The translations under genes and the position numbers were made by a program. A DNA stretch of 11,222 bases from Physocladia obscura. Taxonomy: Eukaryota; Chytridiomycota; Chytridiomycetes; Chytridiales; Chytriomycetaceae. The DNA lies in the NCBI GenBank assembly GCA_027596945.1, contig JADGJH010000767.1, forward strand, positions 3,447-14,668, given 5' to 3'. Within the stretch, counting starts at the first letter, position 1; every line of letters begins with the position of its first letter. A model generated the notes under the pieces. The model was not told where the DNA came from. It made no database searches and saw only the letters and a program-made list of their open reading frames with translations. Shown one piece after another: positions 1 through 7,703 of this stretch.

Positions 1-433
1 TTTTTCTTTTTTCTATGAGATAATAAAAGCGTATTTCTACAAAAAATCTGTAATAAGAGTAACAAAAATGAAGGGACAAAAAAGAGAAAGCTCCTTGAAC
101 AAAAACAGTGGTCATTATATTATTTAAGTCAGTAAAATATATTGTGACTCCGTGTGCTCCACAGCCGAAATTTATATAAATTTCTGACTGCCAGATAGAA
201 ACAACAGTAAGCTTCAACAAAAGCTATTGATGTTCAGTTTCTTCACAATGAAATAAATTGAACAATAAAATCATATGAAATTTCAGGTTGTTAGACCTAC
301 AAGTCTAGAAAAAAAGGGAAAGATGAAGGCAAAAGCAGAGGCCAGCTTTGTAAAAGCTTCGCACACGTTGAAGATGATTTTAATACTTAGCGCCTGGAAA
401 AAATACAAAAGCAGTTGGTCGAATGGGTTATCG

Positions 434-478
434 TTGCTTGTGAATACTCTGAGTGCTATCCTCGCACATCAACCAGAT
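434..478 (+). repeat. 45-bp direct repeat, copy 1
   Basis: The 45 bases starting ttgcttgtgaatactctgag recur at 568-612 with 8 mismatches and no gap (about 82% identity). The starts are 134 bp apart. The shared core is gtgaatactctgag.gct, and both copies end in accagat. Confidence 0.75.
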
Positions 479-513
479 ATGGAATAATTAGGACAGTTAT
501 TTGGGAATTACCG

Positions 514-531
514 TTATTATTATTATTATTA
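514..531. repeat. (TTA)6 microsatellite
   Basis: Six uninterrupted TTA units lie between the two copies of the 45-bp repeat. In the LEKIQ frame they would read as a run of leucines. Confidence 0.9.
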
Positions 532-567
532 TCTCTATATTCACGTTAAAGCAAAATAAATTGATTT

Positions 568-612
568 TTGCTCGTGAATACTCTGAGCGCTAATCTCTTG
601 CATCCACCAGAT
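568..612 (+). repeat. 45-bp direct repeat, copy 2
   Basis: This is the diverged second copy of 434-478 (starts ttgctcgtgaatactctgag). The frame that is open in copy 1 is broken here by a TAA after EYSER, so if the repeat was once coding this copy has decayed. Confidence 0.75.
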
Positions 613-930
613 CAATTTATTTTACTAGCGCACCATCCACGGAATTTATTTTGCGCATTTAAGTAAATTATTGTTCTGCGATTGACAGTGGGTATTTAAT
701 TAATGCACTATTTCGAAAACCATTTGCCACCACGTTTTTGTGACTCGTGGATATTTCGGCGTTGTTTAAACCATTTCTCTCCATGAAAAAAAAGGGTTTT
801 ACGAGTGGACAAAAATTGCGATAACCGAGCAGTTTCTTGGTAGCAAAAAAAGACAGAATTAATTATTAAATTATTTTTATTATCTTTCATTTTCCTCATT
901 TGAAAACAATTATAAAAAATGCTATATATA

Positions 931-936
931 TTTATT
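931..936 (-). terminator. Candidate poly(A) signal of the zinc-finger gene
   Basis: The plus strand reads TTTATT, which is AATAAA on the minus strand, about 93 nt past the zinc-finger stop codon. This is a consensus match in AT-rich DNA, so chance occurrence is possible. Confidence 0.4.
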
Positions 937-1028
937 AAGTATATGGATATCTTTGCTCAAACTTCGAGACTGGTATGTAAAGTATAAAAGAAAAAGATGA
1001 AAAGATATTGTTGAGTTACTGCAATATA

Positions 1029-1871
1029 TCAATATGTAAATCTGTGCTTGCGGAGTACATGACTATTAAGAGCACAAGCTTGTTTTGCAGCGTATTTACA
1101 ACCGATATAAATACACTTGTAAGGTTTTTCGTTGGAATGACTTCGCATATGGACTGTGAGTCTGTTGTTTGTTTGCCATAGTTTTCCGCAACCGTCGCAC
1201 TTGAATCTACGCTCCTTGTAGTGGACAGTTTTGATATGATGAGTTGCGGATGGGAAGGACTTGTAAGGCAAGCCGCAGATAGCGCAAAAGTAGGAGTCGG
1301 TATTGATGCAGGTTGACGACTGGAGAGTGGCGAGGGGGTTTTTAGCAGCGCCAAACGCAGCGACAAAATAATTCCATTGAGCCTCCGATGCGGATGTGGC
1401 AGAGGCGCAATGGTTGTAGTTGTAGCTATAGTTGTTATTATTGTTATTGCTGGTGGTAGTACTGATGCTGGTTTGCTGCGGTTGCTGCATTCGGTGGGCT
1501 TGAATTCCTTGGATAGTTTTGTTTGTTTGTTGCGGTACGTACGATTGGCTTGTGGCAGTTGCGCCAAGCCACTTGAGAAACACATCCGCGTCGTTCTTAG
1601 GCGCTACGACAAAGGCGTTGCGAACCACTTGAGAAAAAGCAACGAGACGGATGCGGGCCAGGGCTGGTACTTGCCGCAGAATTTTTGGCTCTGGTTCTGT
1701 TAACAAACAACTTTCGAGATCGGATTCGGATGGCGCTGGCGTTTCAATTCTACTGACACTGCTGCCCATATCCGAATTGTCGAGAGGCGGAAGTCCAAAC
1801 GGCATTTCCATTGTCGTACCGTTGCCTTCGGGGCGCGGGCTCTGAAATGTGCCAGTTGCTGCCCGATTCAT
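1029..1871 (-). CDS. C2H2 zinc-finger protein, probable transcription factor
   Basis: This single-exon gene encodes 280 residues. Three C2H2 fingers sit at the C-terminus: C196/C199/H212/H217 (C-X2-C-X12-H-X4-H), C225/C228/H241/H245 (X2, X12, X3) and C253/C258/H271/H276 (X4, X12, X4). Fingers 2 and 3 are joined by SNEKPYK, a near-match to the TGEKP-type linker typical of sequence-specific DNA-binding fingers. The protein ends four residues after the last zinc ligand. The N-terminal two-thirds is low complexity, with a Gln-rich stretch near 114-133 and a run of six Asn at 142-147, as in many fungal activators. The role is inferred: nuclear DNA binding, target unknown. Met1 has a weak start context (C at -3), whereas Met21 (1811) has A at -3 and G at +4 and may be the true start. 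Overlapping ORFs on both strands are shadows. Confidence 0.85.
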   Translation of the reverse strand: MNRAATGTFQSPRPEGNGTTMEMPFGLPPLDNSDMGSSVSRIETPAPSESDLESCLLTEPEPKILRQVPALARIRLVAFSQVVRNAFVVAPKNDADVFLKWLGATATSQSYVPQQTNKTIQGIQAHRMQQPQQTSISTTTSNNNNNNYSYNYNHCASATSASEAQWNYFVAAFGAAKNPLATLQSSTCINTDSYFCAICGLPYKSFPSATHHIKTVHYKERRFKCDGCGKLWQTNNRLTVHMRSHSNEKPYKCIYIGCKYAAKQACALNSHVLRKHRFTY

Positions 1872-1909
1872 GTGGGAAGCTTTTTCTTGATTAATGAATT
1901 ATTATTTTT

Positions 1910-1916
1910 TGACTCA
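1910..1916. promoter_or_regulatory. TGACTCA bZIP (Gcn4/AP-1 type) site
   Basis: An exact TGACTCA heptamer lies 38 bp upstream of the annotated start of the minus-strand zinc-finger gene. This is the consensus for Gcn4/AP-1 bZIP factors in fungi. Binding is not shown, and a 7-mer can occur by chance in 11 kb. Confidence 0.3.
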
Positions 1917-2822
1917 AGCCACCGTTTGCCGTTTCTGCAGCGACAAATCACTGCTCGCCAAAATACCCATAACTTATCATGGTTTTGTAATGCTCTTTTT
2001 TGAGATTGAATCGACTAAGCATTCAAATTTACTGCGATGATCGCATTCACAATGTTGAGAAAATGAACCTCGTCAGTGGATGCCAAGCACAAGAAAAAAT
2101 ACGAATTTTGTCTGTAATAATTTACTCGAACTTTTGATTCTATTTTAATATTGTATTGTTTAATGTATACTAAATTCGCAAAAATTTTTCTCAAATACTG
2201 TTTTCATATGCAAAGCAAGTATATGTGAGATGTATTCTTATACAAGTCGCAAAAAATAAGATCATGCAAATCAAATCTCATAATCTCTCATTGTTTTTCA
2301 CATATAAATAATCCAAACTTCAAAACACACCAATCCGAACTTTTCACAATTTGAAATAACACAGGTCAATAAAAGACAAGCAAAAAATAATAAAAATAAT
2401 AAAAATTAAAAATAAAAGAAAAAGGAAATATTTCCATTTATTTTGCAGTTTTTATGGCATATAGTTAAAAGAGTATTTATTTATCAAATTCAGATGTGAA
2501 AATTGAGTGGAAAGTGGAGATTTGGACAAAAAATGTTATGCTATCTACCATTCCACCAACAAATCATCAAATCTATTAATTAATGTTTAAATTTTATTCT
2601 TTTGGTGCATTAAAATTCGACTTATTTGAAATTCTCAACGGTTCAAGATTTTCAACTTTTCACTGTTAGAATTGCTTTATGATCCCTGTGTTGTGTGTTC
2701 AATAAAGACAAAAGATTGAGGATTTTTGAAGCAAAAAAATCTTGACAATCGGCTTAAATATCCTATGAAAAGAACTTACCTAAGGATTATGACATTCACT
2801 TAATTGTTATTCCTTCAGTGTT
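1917..2822. other. Gene-free AT-rich spacer
   Basis: No convincing ORF, RNA gene or spliced gene was seen. A simple A-rich tract with AAT and AAAAT units lies at about 2382-2428. The first 60 bases are somewhat GC-richer and could belong to the 5' UTR or promoter of the zinc-finger gene. Confidence 0.6.
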
Positions 2823-3261
2823 TTAAATTGATGATTCAAATGAGTTTATAGCTTGACATTGTTGATGGCTACTTGCCAAACAACGTGACTCTTCGGGATT
2901 TTGGCATTCCTTGGTATAGATGGCATGATTCATAGCAGCTGCAGATCCTTGAGTTTAAAACACAAACTCTTGTATTCCTATTGCAGCATGTATGTAGTTG
3001 GTAATAGTTAAATCTGCAATAAATATGACCAAAATCTCTTTGCATGGTACTCCTTCAACAAGTGATGGGGTTGCAGAGAATTTGAAGCACCTGTAGCAGT
3101 CGCACGTGGAGTTTGTGGAGGCCAGTGAGGCGTGGGTGCGGGATAAGCAGACTGAGCTGGTATGGTGCCCGTAATTCCTCGATCCTTCCGTAAATCTCAG
3201 GTACACTGATTGTCTCTTTTACAATTTGAAAAATTCTGTGATAAGCGGAGAAACATCTCAA
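2823..3261. pseudogene. GC-richer island, probable gene relic, strand unresolved
   Basis: Bases about 3050-3200 are clearly GC-richer than the flanks, and several frames stay open there. On the minus strand, frame 3261-3055 contains SVPEIYGRIEELRAPYQLSL. A second frame, open from 3206 to 2823 with one internal TAA at 2957-2955, ends in a 36-residue ORF starting MNHAIYTKECQNPEE. A third frame is Pro/Ala-rich (PAQSAYPAPTPHWPPQTPRA). On the plus strand, a possible exon 3100-3159 (SHVEFVEASEAWVRDKQTEL) is flanked by AG and GTATGG. No frame runs the whole length and no family is recognised. This fits a frameshifted relic or an unannotated spliced gene. A chance effect of base composition is also possible. 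Confidence 0.25.
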
Positions 3262-4046
3262 ACCTTCCGAATACGATTTGTATCCAAATTCAGAAACCTC
3301 ACAACAAAATTGATGTTTGAAATGTTATTTTGCAAAAAAATGTTTTTATTCCAAAAAAATTTTACATTTGTGTATTTTATTTTTATTTTTATTCTCATTC
3401 TTTGAGCCTGGAAACCATATCAGAGTTCCATAAATTCGGTTAGTAAACATCATATATGTTAAAAATTATTAAAACATTTTTTAATTGAAATTTAAAAAGA
3501 AGTTTGAAAAAAGGTGAAAATCGGCTTGACAATGAAGCGGTAACCAATTTTTTAAAAATGATATGGATGATTAACAGACGAAAAAGCGAAAATATGTATT
3601 GCATTACACAACTGTGGTTTATAGCATGAAACTTTGCATTTAAAAATCGGTTCACACGGGACCTTTTTTAACAATGCCAAGAAAATGTAACCAAACTACA
3701 ACAAGATCGAATCGTGTCACAGCCTTTGATCATATTTACTTCAAAAATGAAAAAGCATGCACCATGTTGGGAGAAAACGACGTAGATTGCGTATTTCTCT
3801 TTATCAGCAATTGCTTTCTTGGCTGTTGATTGGATTTTTTTCAAGCAATTTGATTATTGGAAAAATGAAACTCCATTACCTACTGTATCCATATAAAACA
3901 GATTTCTCTGCGTAGATAATAAGATGATTTAAAACAGTCTAACGCAATGGCGATGATCCGTTCCTAATTATACAAAAGTAAAAGAATCAGCCAAAGCCAA
4001 GACAAGCCAAGACACAAGAAATGGAAAGAAAAAAAAAATCCTTCAA
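3262..4046. other. AT-rich spacer and protease upstream region
   Basis: The short minus-strand ORF at 3655-3440 is rich in Phe, Leu, Ile and Lys, as expected of random AT-rich DNA, and is not called. The last 250 bases contain TATA- and CCAAT-like elements listed separately. Confidence 0.55.
3829..3898 (+). promoter_or_regulatory. Candidate promoter of the aspartic protease: two ATTGG boxes and a TATA box
   Basis: ATTGG (reverse of CCAAT) occurs at 3829-3833 and 3856-3860, and TATAAAA at 3892-3898. The TATA element is about 150 bp before the protease ATG and the nearer CCAAT element about 32 bp before that. The spacing is plausible for a fungal promoter, but each motif alone is weak in AT-rich DNA. 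Confidence 0.35.
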
Positions 4047-5997
4047 ATGGCATCTTTTCATTTCCGCAAACGTAGACGGAAAACAGTAACAACAATGATC
4101 ATTAGCACAATGGTAACGTCAGCGTCAGCGCCATTGGCAACGGGAACTGCAACGGGCATCGTAACAACAACTACTATTCTTGGGCTAAGCGTGCGCCGAC
4201 CAATCATAGAAAGTTCAGATTCATTAGTGGGTTTCCACGGTCTCTCGCTAGCCGCAAAGTACAGCCATCTAGGCGTTTCCCTGGCCGCTTATCCGGCTTT
4301 ATCTGGCGTTGGAACTACGGGAGCTGCTGCCCGAAAACCGAAAACATCGGTTGCGACTACATATACATCAACCCCAACAACTTCATACCGATCATCAACT
4401 GCAACTGCATCATCAATCTCTAATATAATAACGACACTTAACACTGACGACGCAACTATTTCATCGAACGCTCGAATATTACCGAACGACTTTGCGGACG
4501 CCTCAACTTCTGATGAAACTGCAACATTGACATTTTCCGCAACCGAAAACACAGCTATCATAACTGCATCCTCCAGCGTCGAAATCTCGAACGTTGCATG
4601 GTCGGCATTCTTCACACAAATATCAATCGGTACACCAGTCCAGTTATTCAACGTTGCAATCGACACCGGCTCGTCAGTACTGTGGGTTTCGTCGGTGGGT
4701 TGTGGTAATTGTGGCGGAGGAAAAGCTCGCTTCGACGCGTCAAAATCGTCTACTTTTACGAACAAAGGGAACGGCACGGCACATTATATTTCGGGTAGTG
4801 TGTATGGTTTGAAGGGCAGTGATGTATTTTCGTGGGCTAACGGGTCTGTTACGAACCAGGCGTTTTTGAGTGCGGAGGGTATTGATACTGGGATTCAGAT
4901 GTTGCTGCAGGGTACTGGGGAAGGGATAATGGGGTTGACTTTTCAGGATGGACTGGATTCATGTAAAAAACGTCTACTTTTTATTTTTGTCAAATTTACT
5001 GAAAAAACAAATACAGCTGCAACTCACGAAACCGCGTTATATAGTCTCGCCGCTGCCGGAGAACTGTCAAACTCTATTTTCAGCCTTTGGTTAAATCAAT
5101 CATGTAACCCGCATGACGGCAGCAGCGGCACTCTCGGTGGCAGCCTGGTAATGGGTGGCGCCGATCCGAACCTATACCATGGAAATTTTACATTCCTACC
5201 AATATCCCCACTGCCGCTCATTGACGGCACAACTGGAGCCATCTTGAGCAAAAGCTACTACTGGAGCTTACTACCCGCGAGTATCACTGTCGGCAACAGC
5301 GTTGTAATCGCAGCACCAGCGCAGACATCCGCGATCGTCGATAGCGGATCTGCGTTTCTTGCGATGGACGCGAACTCGTTGGGCGTGCTTGTGACGGCGC
5401 TTGGAAGTGGAAATATTTCGCGGTTTCGGTATGATCAAGGCAACAGTATTTATGAAGTCGATTGCAACTATGCGCGCACGTTACCGGACATTACGTTTGG
5501 TATTGTTGAAGATGAGGATGGGCGTGTTGCCCCGTTTTCGTTACAGAATGCGGATTATGTGTTTAATGATGGAGATTCTTGCGCGATCGGTAATTAATTA
5601 TTCGCAGAGAGAGTTTTGTCAAACGTGTTAAATTTATTATTATTTCAAATTAGGAATCGTGTCGTTGTCGTATGCGAGCGACGGAACAGCTGTATGGATC
5701 TTCGGAGACATGTTCCTGAAAAAGTATTACAGTTTATATGACCTTGCGAACGGGCAAGTGGGATTCGCGCTCGCAGCTGACGGTATCACGAGTGGGAATG
5801 GAACTCCGCTGACGAGTGCCCAACTTTCGGCTGGCCGCAGTCTTGCAACGGCAACAACGTCAACAACAGCAACAACAGGCACTTTTTATAATACAGCAAA
5901 ATATTCTGGCACTGTTACATGGTGGCGGTGTAATTGCTTATGGGGGGTTTGGGGAGGTTTCATTATTGTACAAATATTATTTTCCAGCGTATTTTAA
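4047..5997 (+). CDS. Pepsin-family (A1) aspartic protease, secreted or membrane-anchored, three exons
   Basis: Exons are 4047-4962, 5017-5589 and 5654-5997, giving 610 residues after splicing. The family cleaves peptide bonds with two catalytic Asp. The first is D206 in AIDTGSSVLWVSS and the second is D414 (spliced numbering) in AIVDSGSAFLAM. The flap Tyr is probably Y247 in YISGSVYG. C219 and C222 form the usual small loop after the first Asp, and the two later Cys flanking the C-lobe (spliced 455 and 494) are the expected disulfide pair. After the second intron the frame continues with VWIFGDMFLKKYYSLYDL and VGFALA, the conserved A1 C-terminus. Several N-glycosylation sequons fit a secreted protein. 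The N-terminus is RKRRRK followed by a weak hydrophobic stretch, then a long Ser/Thr-rich pro-region (about 85-180). A Ser/Thr linker leads to a hydrophobic C-terminal tail that could be a GPI signal. The ATG has A at -3 and G at +4. Confidence 0.9.
4963..5016 (+). other. Intron 1 of the aspartic protease (54 nt, in frame)
   Basis: The borders are GTAAAA and ATACAG, with a branch-like ttactga 18-24 nt before the acceptor. Length is a multiple of three and the intron has no stop, so the unspliced frame stays open. It would insert 18 residues (around KKRLLFIFVKF) between GLDS and THETALYSL, where family members have a short loop. Removal joins t to ct as a Ser codon and restores the normal spacing. 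Confidence 0.75.
5590..5653 (+). other. Intron 2 of the aspartic protease (64 nt)
   Basis: The borders are GTAATT and AATTAG, phase 1. Without splicing the frame stops at once after DSCAIGN. With splicing it reads DSCAIGIVSLSYASDG and on to the conserved A1 C-terminal block. Confidence 0.9.
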
Positions 5998-6044
5998 AAA
6001 AAAAATACAAACGTTGGAATATGTGGAAGAAGTAGACAAGCGAA

Positions 6045-6050
6045 AATAAA
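6045..6050 (+). terminator. Candidate poly(A) signal of the protease gene
   Basis: AATAAA lies 48 nt past the protease stop codon. A second AATAAA is at 6121-6126. Confidence 0.45.
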
Positions 6051-6146
6051 TGCTAATGGAATTCTTGTTTTTTTATCGCCCATAGACTCGCCCACACACA
6101 CTTTTCTGTGGAGCGTCTCTAATAAAATTTTGATGTTCACTCCTTC

Positions 6147-6320
6147 TCACTGCGGCAAGTGACGAATCAACTCAACTTTGAATGATGTGCAATTTTCACT
6201 CAATGATAGTGATGGGTATTTTGTTTGATTTAAGTGAGAATGCTCACTAAGAAAAATTATTGTTGTGACGAATCACCTCAACTTTGAATGGTGTGGGGAT
6301 TGTTCACTCAATTATAGTGA
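6147..6320. repeat. Cluster of TCACT/AGTGA dyads
   Basis: TCACT-N6-AGTGA occurs at 6147-6162, TCACT-N7-AGTGA at 6196-6212 and again at 6304-6320, and the inverse AGTGAG-N4-CTCACT at 6233-6248. Four related inverted repeats within 175 bp are more than expected for a stretch of this size. They could be an array of binding sites or small hairpins. Confidence 0.6.
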
Positions 6321-6440
6321 CGTGTATTGTGTTTGATTTAAATATTCATGGTTGTGACGAATCAACTCTCAACTTTGAATGGCGTGATTGGCAATGTGAT
6401 GAGAATAGTCGCTGGATTATTCACTGATGGTCTGAGTATA
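6159..6440 (+). repeat. Three-copy degenerate tandem repeat
   Basis: Units start at 6159, 6265 and 6354, each with gtgacgaatca.ctc and caactttgaatg. Units 1 and 2 also share a TCACT-N7-AGTGA dyad and a tail like gtgtattgtgtttgatttaa. Unit 3 keeps the first 30 bases or so and then diverges. Start-to-start spacings are 106 and 89 bp. No coding capacity is seen. Confidence 0.8.
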
Positions 6441-6502
6441 TTTATCACGGAATGTAGAAAAGTCCAAAAAACTGGATTTTTTCGCTGCAAATCTTGTCCA
6501 AA

Positions 6503-6775
6503 ATGAAGAGAACACAAGTCACCAACTACTTCACCCCTGCTCCACGAGCCAGCGTCACCGCCTCAGATTCGGCCTCTTCGTCCTCATTATTGTTGTCATC
6601 GGCATCATCGTCTTCCATCGTCTCGACACACGCGAGTTTAAAAGGTTTTTATTTTATTTCTGGATACCCTTCAGTGGTCCGACTCACAACATTCTTCATA
6701 AAGACTCCTCGATATCTCTTGCATGCCATGCGTTATCATCTGCTGTATTGTCATCGAGAGAGACTGGTTTGTTGA
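6503..6775 (+). CDS. Small ORF with a PIP-box-like start, unproven, possibly a first exon
   Basis: The ATG at 6503 opens an ORF of 90 residues. The first residues, MKRTQVTNYFTPAPR, resemble the PCNA-binding N-termini of replication and repair proteins such as uracil-DNA glycosylase and DNA ligase I, but the canonical Gln at PIP position 1 is replaced (RTQVTNYF). A Ser-rich stretch follows (about residues 20-46). After that the sequence loses any coding character. It may be exon 1 of a gene whose later exons I cannot identify, a truncated relic, or chance. No glycosylase or ligase motif was found downstream. Confidence 0.25.
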   Translation: MKRTQVTNYFTPAPRASVTASDSASSSSLLLSSASSSSIVSTHASLKGFYFISGYPSVVRLTTFFIKTPRYLLHAMRYHLLYCHRERLVC

Positions 6776-6823
6776 ATTGTTTATTCTTCATTTTATTCAT
6801 TTAACAAACGACCTATACTAGAT

Positions 6824-7227
6824 TCAACAGTACGTCTGTGTCTCTTCTGCTGATTCTCGGTGGATGGAAACCGGATTGGATGAATCTACTGTCCTGCACT
6901 GCCTTCCGCCAAAGGTCCTTCTTTCCTGATGCCGTTGGATACACTGAGACAATGTCCTATTGTTTTGCTTGAAAAAAACTAATGTTAAATTAGAGGTGCT
7001 CAACTTCAACTTCGTGACAAATCTCATCACATGCTCGAATTTACTGTTGGAGTAACGTACAGACTGGAAGGATATGGGGATTTGAAGTTGGTTGAGTGAT
7101 GAAAACGGTGTTTGCAGTTTGCCTTTTCAATTTGTTCTTTACGTCGTTTTGAATTACTTACATATGTTATGGCTTTAGTTTCGGATATTTCTTCTTGTGA
7201 ATAAAGTGAAAAATTTACATCTCTCAT
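6824..7227 (-). CDS. Speculative two-exon minus-strand ORF
   Basis: An ATG at 7227 reads 22 codons (MRDVNFSLYSQEEISETKA) up to a textbook donor GTAAGT at 7161. An acceptor ccttccag ends at 7064, giving a 98-nt intron, after which the frame continues SVRYSNSKFEHVMRFVTKLK to a TGA at 6824. The joined product is 101 residues. Near the end, another frame of the same strand (DIVSVYPTASGKKDLWRKAV) looks equally coding, so a second intron or a frameshift is possible. No domain is recognised. The intron is longer than the 54-71 nt introns of the sure genes, and chance cannot be excluded. Confidence 0.15.
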
Positions 7228-7255
7228 CCCTTTCGCAAGGCATCACGACTTGAGT
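7221..7255 (+). repeat. Direct repeat, copy 1 (35 bp)
   Basis: ctctcat..c.tttcgcaa is followed by atcacgacttgagt. The second copy is at 7704-7739. This copy ends in TGAGTCA, an AP-1-type heptamer not kept in copy 2. Confidence 0.65.
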
Positions 7256-7461
7256 CAATTGGCGTATTGTTAGGATTTGACTTTAACTTTTAACCATTTT
7301 TTATCCCCTTTTTTTAAAAGTCTGGCAATGCTGGTGAGAATAATCCATTATTGTTCTCAAAAAACATTATCCTCTGATGAAAGGGTCATGGTAGGCATCA
7401 GCTAGCTGGTGTTTGCGGTTGAAAGGTTGAGTCTTTGAGTTCTAGAATTTCCAAAAATACA

Positions 7462-7484
7462 TTTTGTCTAATTGTCAGACAAAA
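7462..7484. repeat. Palindrome A: ttttgtct / agacaaaa
   Basis: Perfect 8-bp arms surround a 7-base loop (aattgtc). It shares its arm sequence with palindrome B 45 bp downstream. Confidence 0.8.
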
Positions 7485-7506
7485 CCTCACTTGGACAAAA
7501 AAGAAC

Positions 7507-7531
7507 TTTTTGTCTGATCAGCAGACAAAAA
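7507..7531. repeat. Palindrome B: tttttgtctg / cagacaaaaa
   Basis: Perfect 10-bp arms surround a 5-base loop (atcag). A and B share TTTTGTCT...AGACAAAA, and a half-site-like ttggacaaaaaa lies between them. Confidence 0.85.
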
Positions 7532-7703
7532 ATTGCGAAAACAAGTTTTTATTTGGTGTTACGGCAACAAAGTAGTGGTGTTTTGTCTTGCTTTGGTTTA
7601 ATAAAATGACACATGTACAAATGCGAAATAGCAAATTGAAATATTTTGAAATCTGGCGGATGTGAACTTGCGCACTTGACGGACATGTATCATTGTGGGA
7701 GTT

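Larger units (their letters stand above)
275..549 (+). pseudogene. Possible transposase scrap, hAT-like, in two small pieces
   Basis: This is a weak coding hint, not a called gene. A frame opens at 391, directly after the acceptor-like acttag, and runs to the stop at 547-549. It contains LEKIQKQLVEWVIVACEYSE, which recalls the pre-catalytic stretch of hAT transposases (pattern L..W.V...E.pf). A GT at 350 could join this frame to an upstream stretch opening after atttcag near 285 (containing RPTSLEKKGKMKAKAEASF), but the implied intron of 41 nt is short. The unspliced ATG frame 275-487 (70 residues) is the alternative reading and matches nothing I know. No terminal repeats or catalytic residues are visible. 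It could equally be a chance ORF. Confidence 0.2.

Noticed and set aside
168..183. Perfect 16-bp palindrome aaatttatataaattt
   Set aside because: It is made only of A and T in very AT-rich DNA, so it is expected by chance and has no supported gene next to it.
668..899. Minus-strand frames, one 63-residue ORF and one frame with MERNGLNNAEISTSHKNVVA
   Set aside because: They overlap in different frames with no domain, no splice support and no homologue recognised, so I treat them as chance.
1016..1845. ORFs of 189 (minus), 108 and 64 (plus) residues over the zinc-finger gene
   Set aside because: They are shadows of the zinc-finger coding frame, which has three complete C2H2 fingers.
3440..3655. 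71-residue minus-strand ORF
   Set aside because: Its composition (Phe, Leu, Ile, Lys) is that of random AT-rich sequence and no motif is present.
4289..5631. ORFs of 162 (minus), 72 and 76 (plus) residues inside the protease
   Set aside because: They are shadows of the protease frame, whose catalytic motifs fix the true frame.
5816..6049. 77-residue ORF with a Gln run over the protease C-terminus
   Set aside because: The Gln run is a frame-shifted reading of the Thr/Ala linker. I kept the frame that follows from intron 2.
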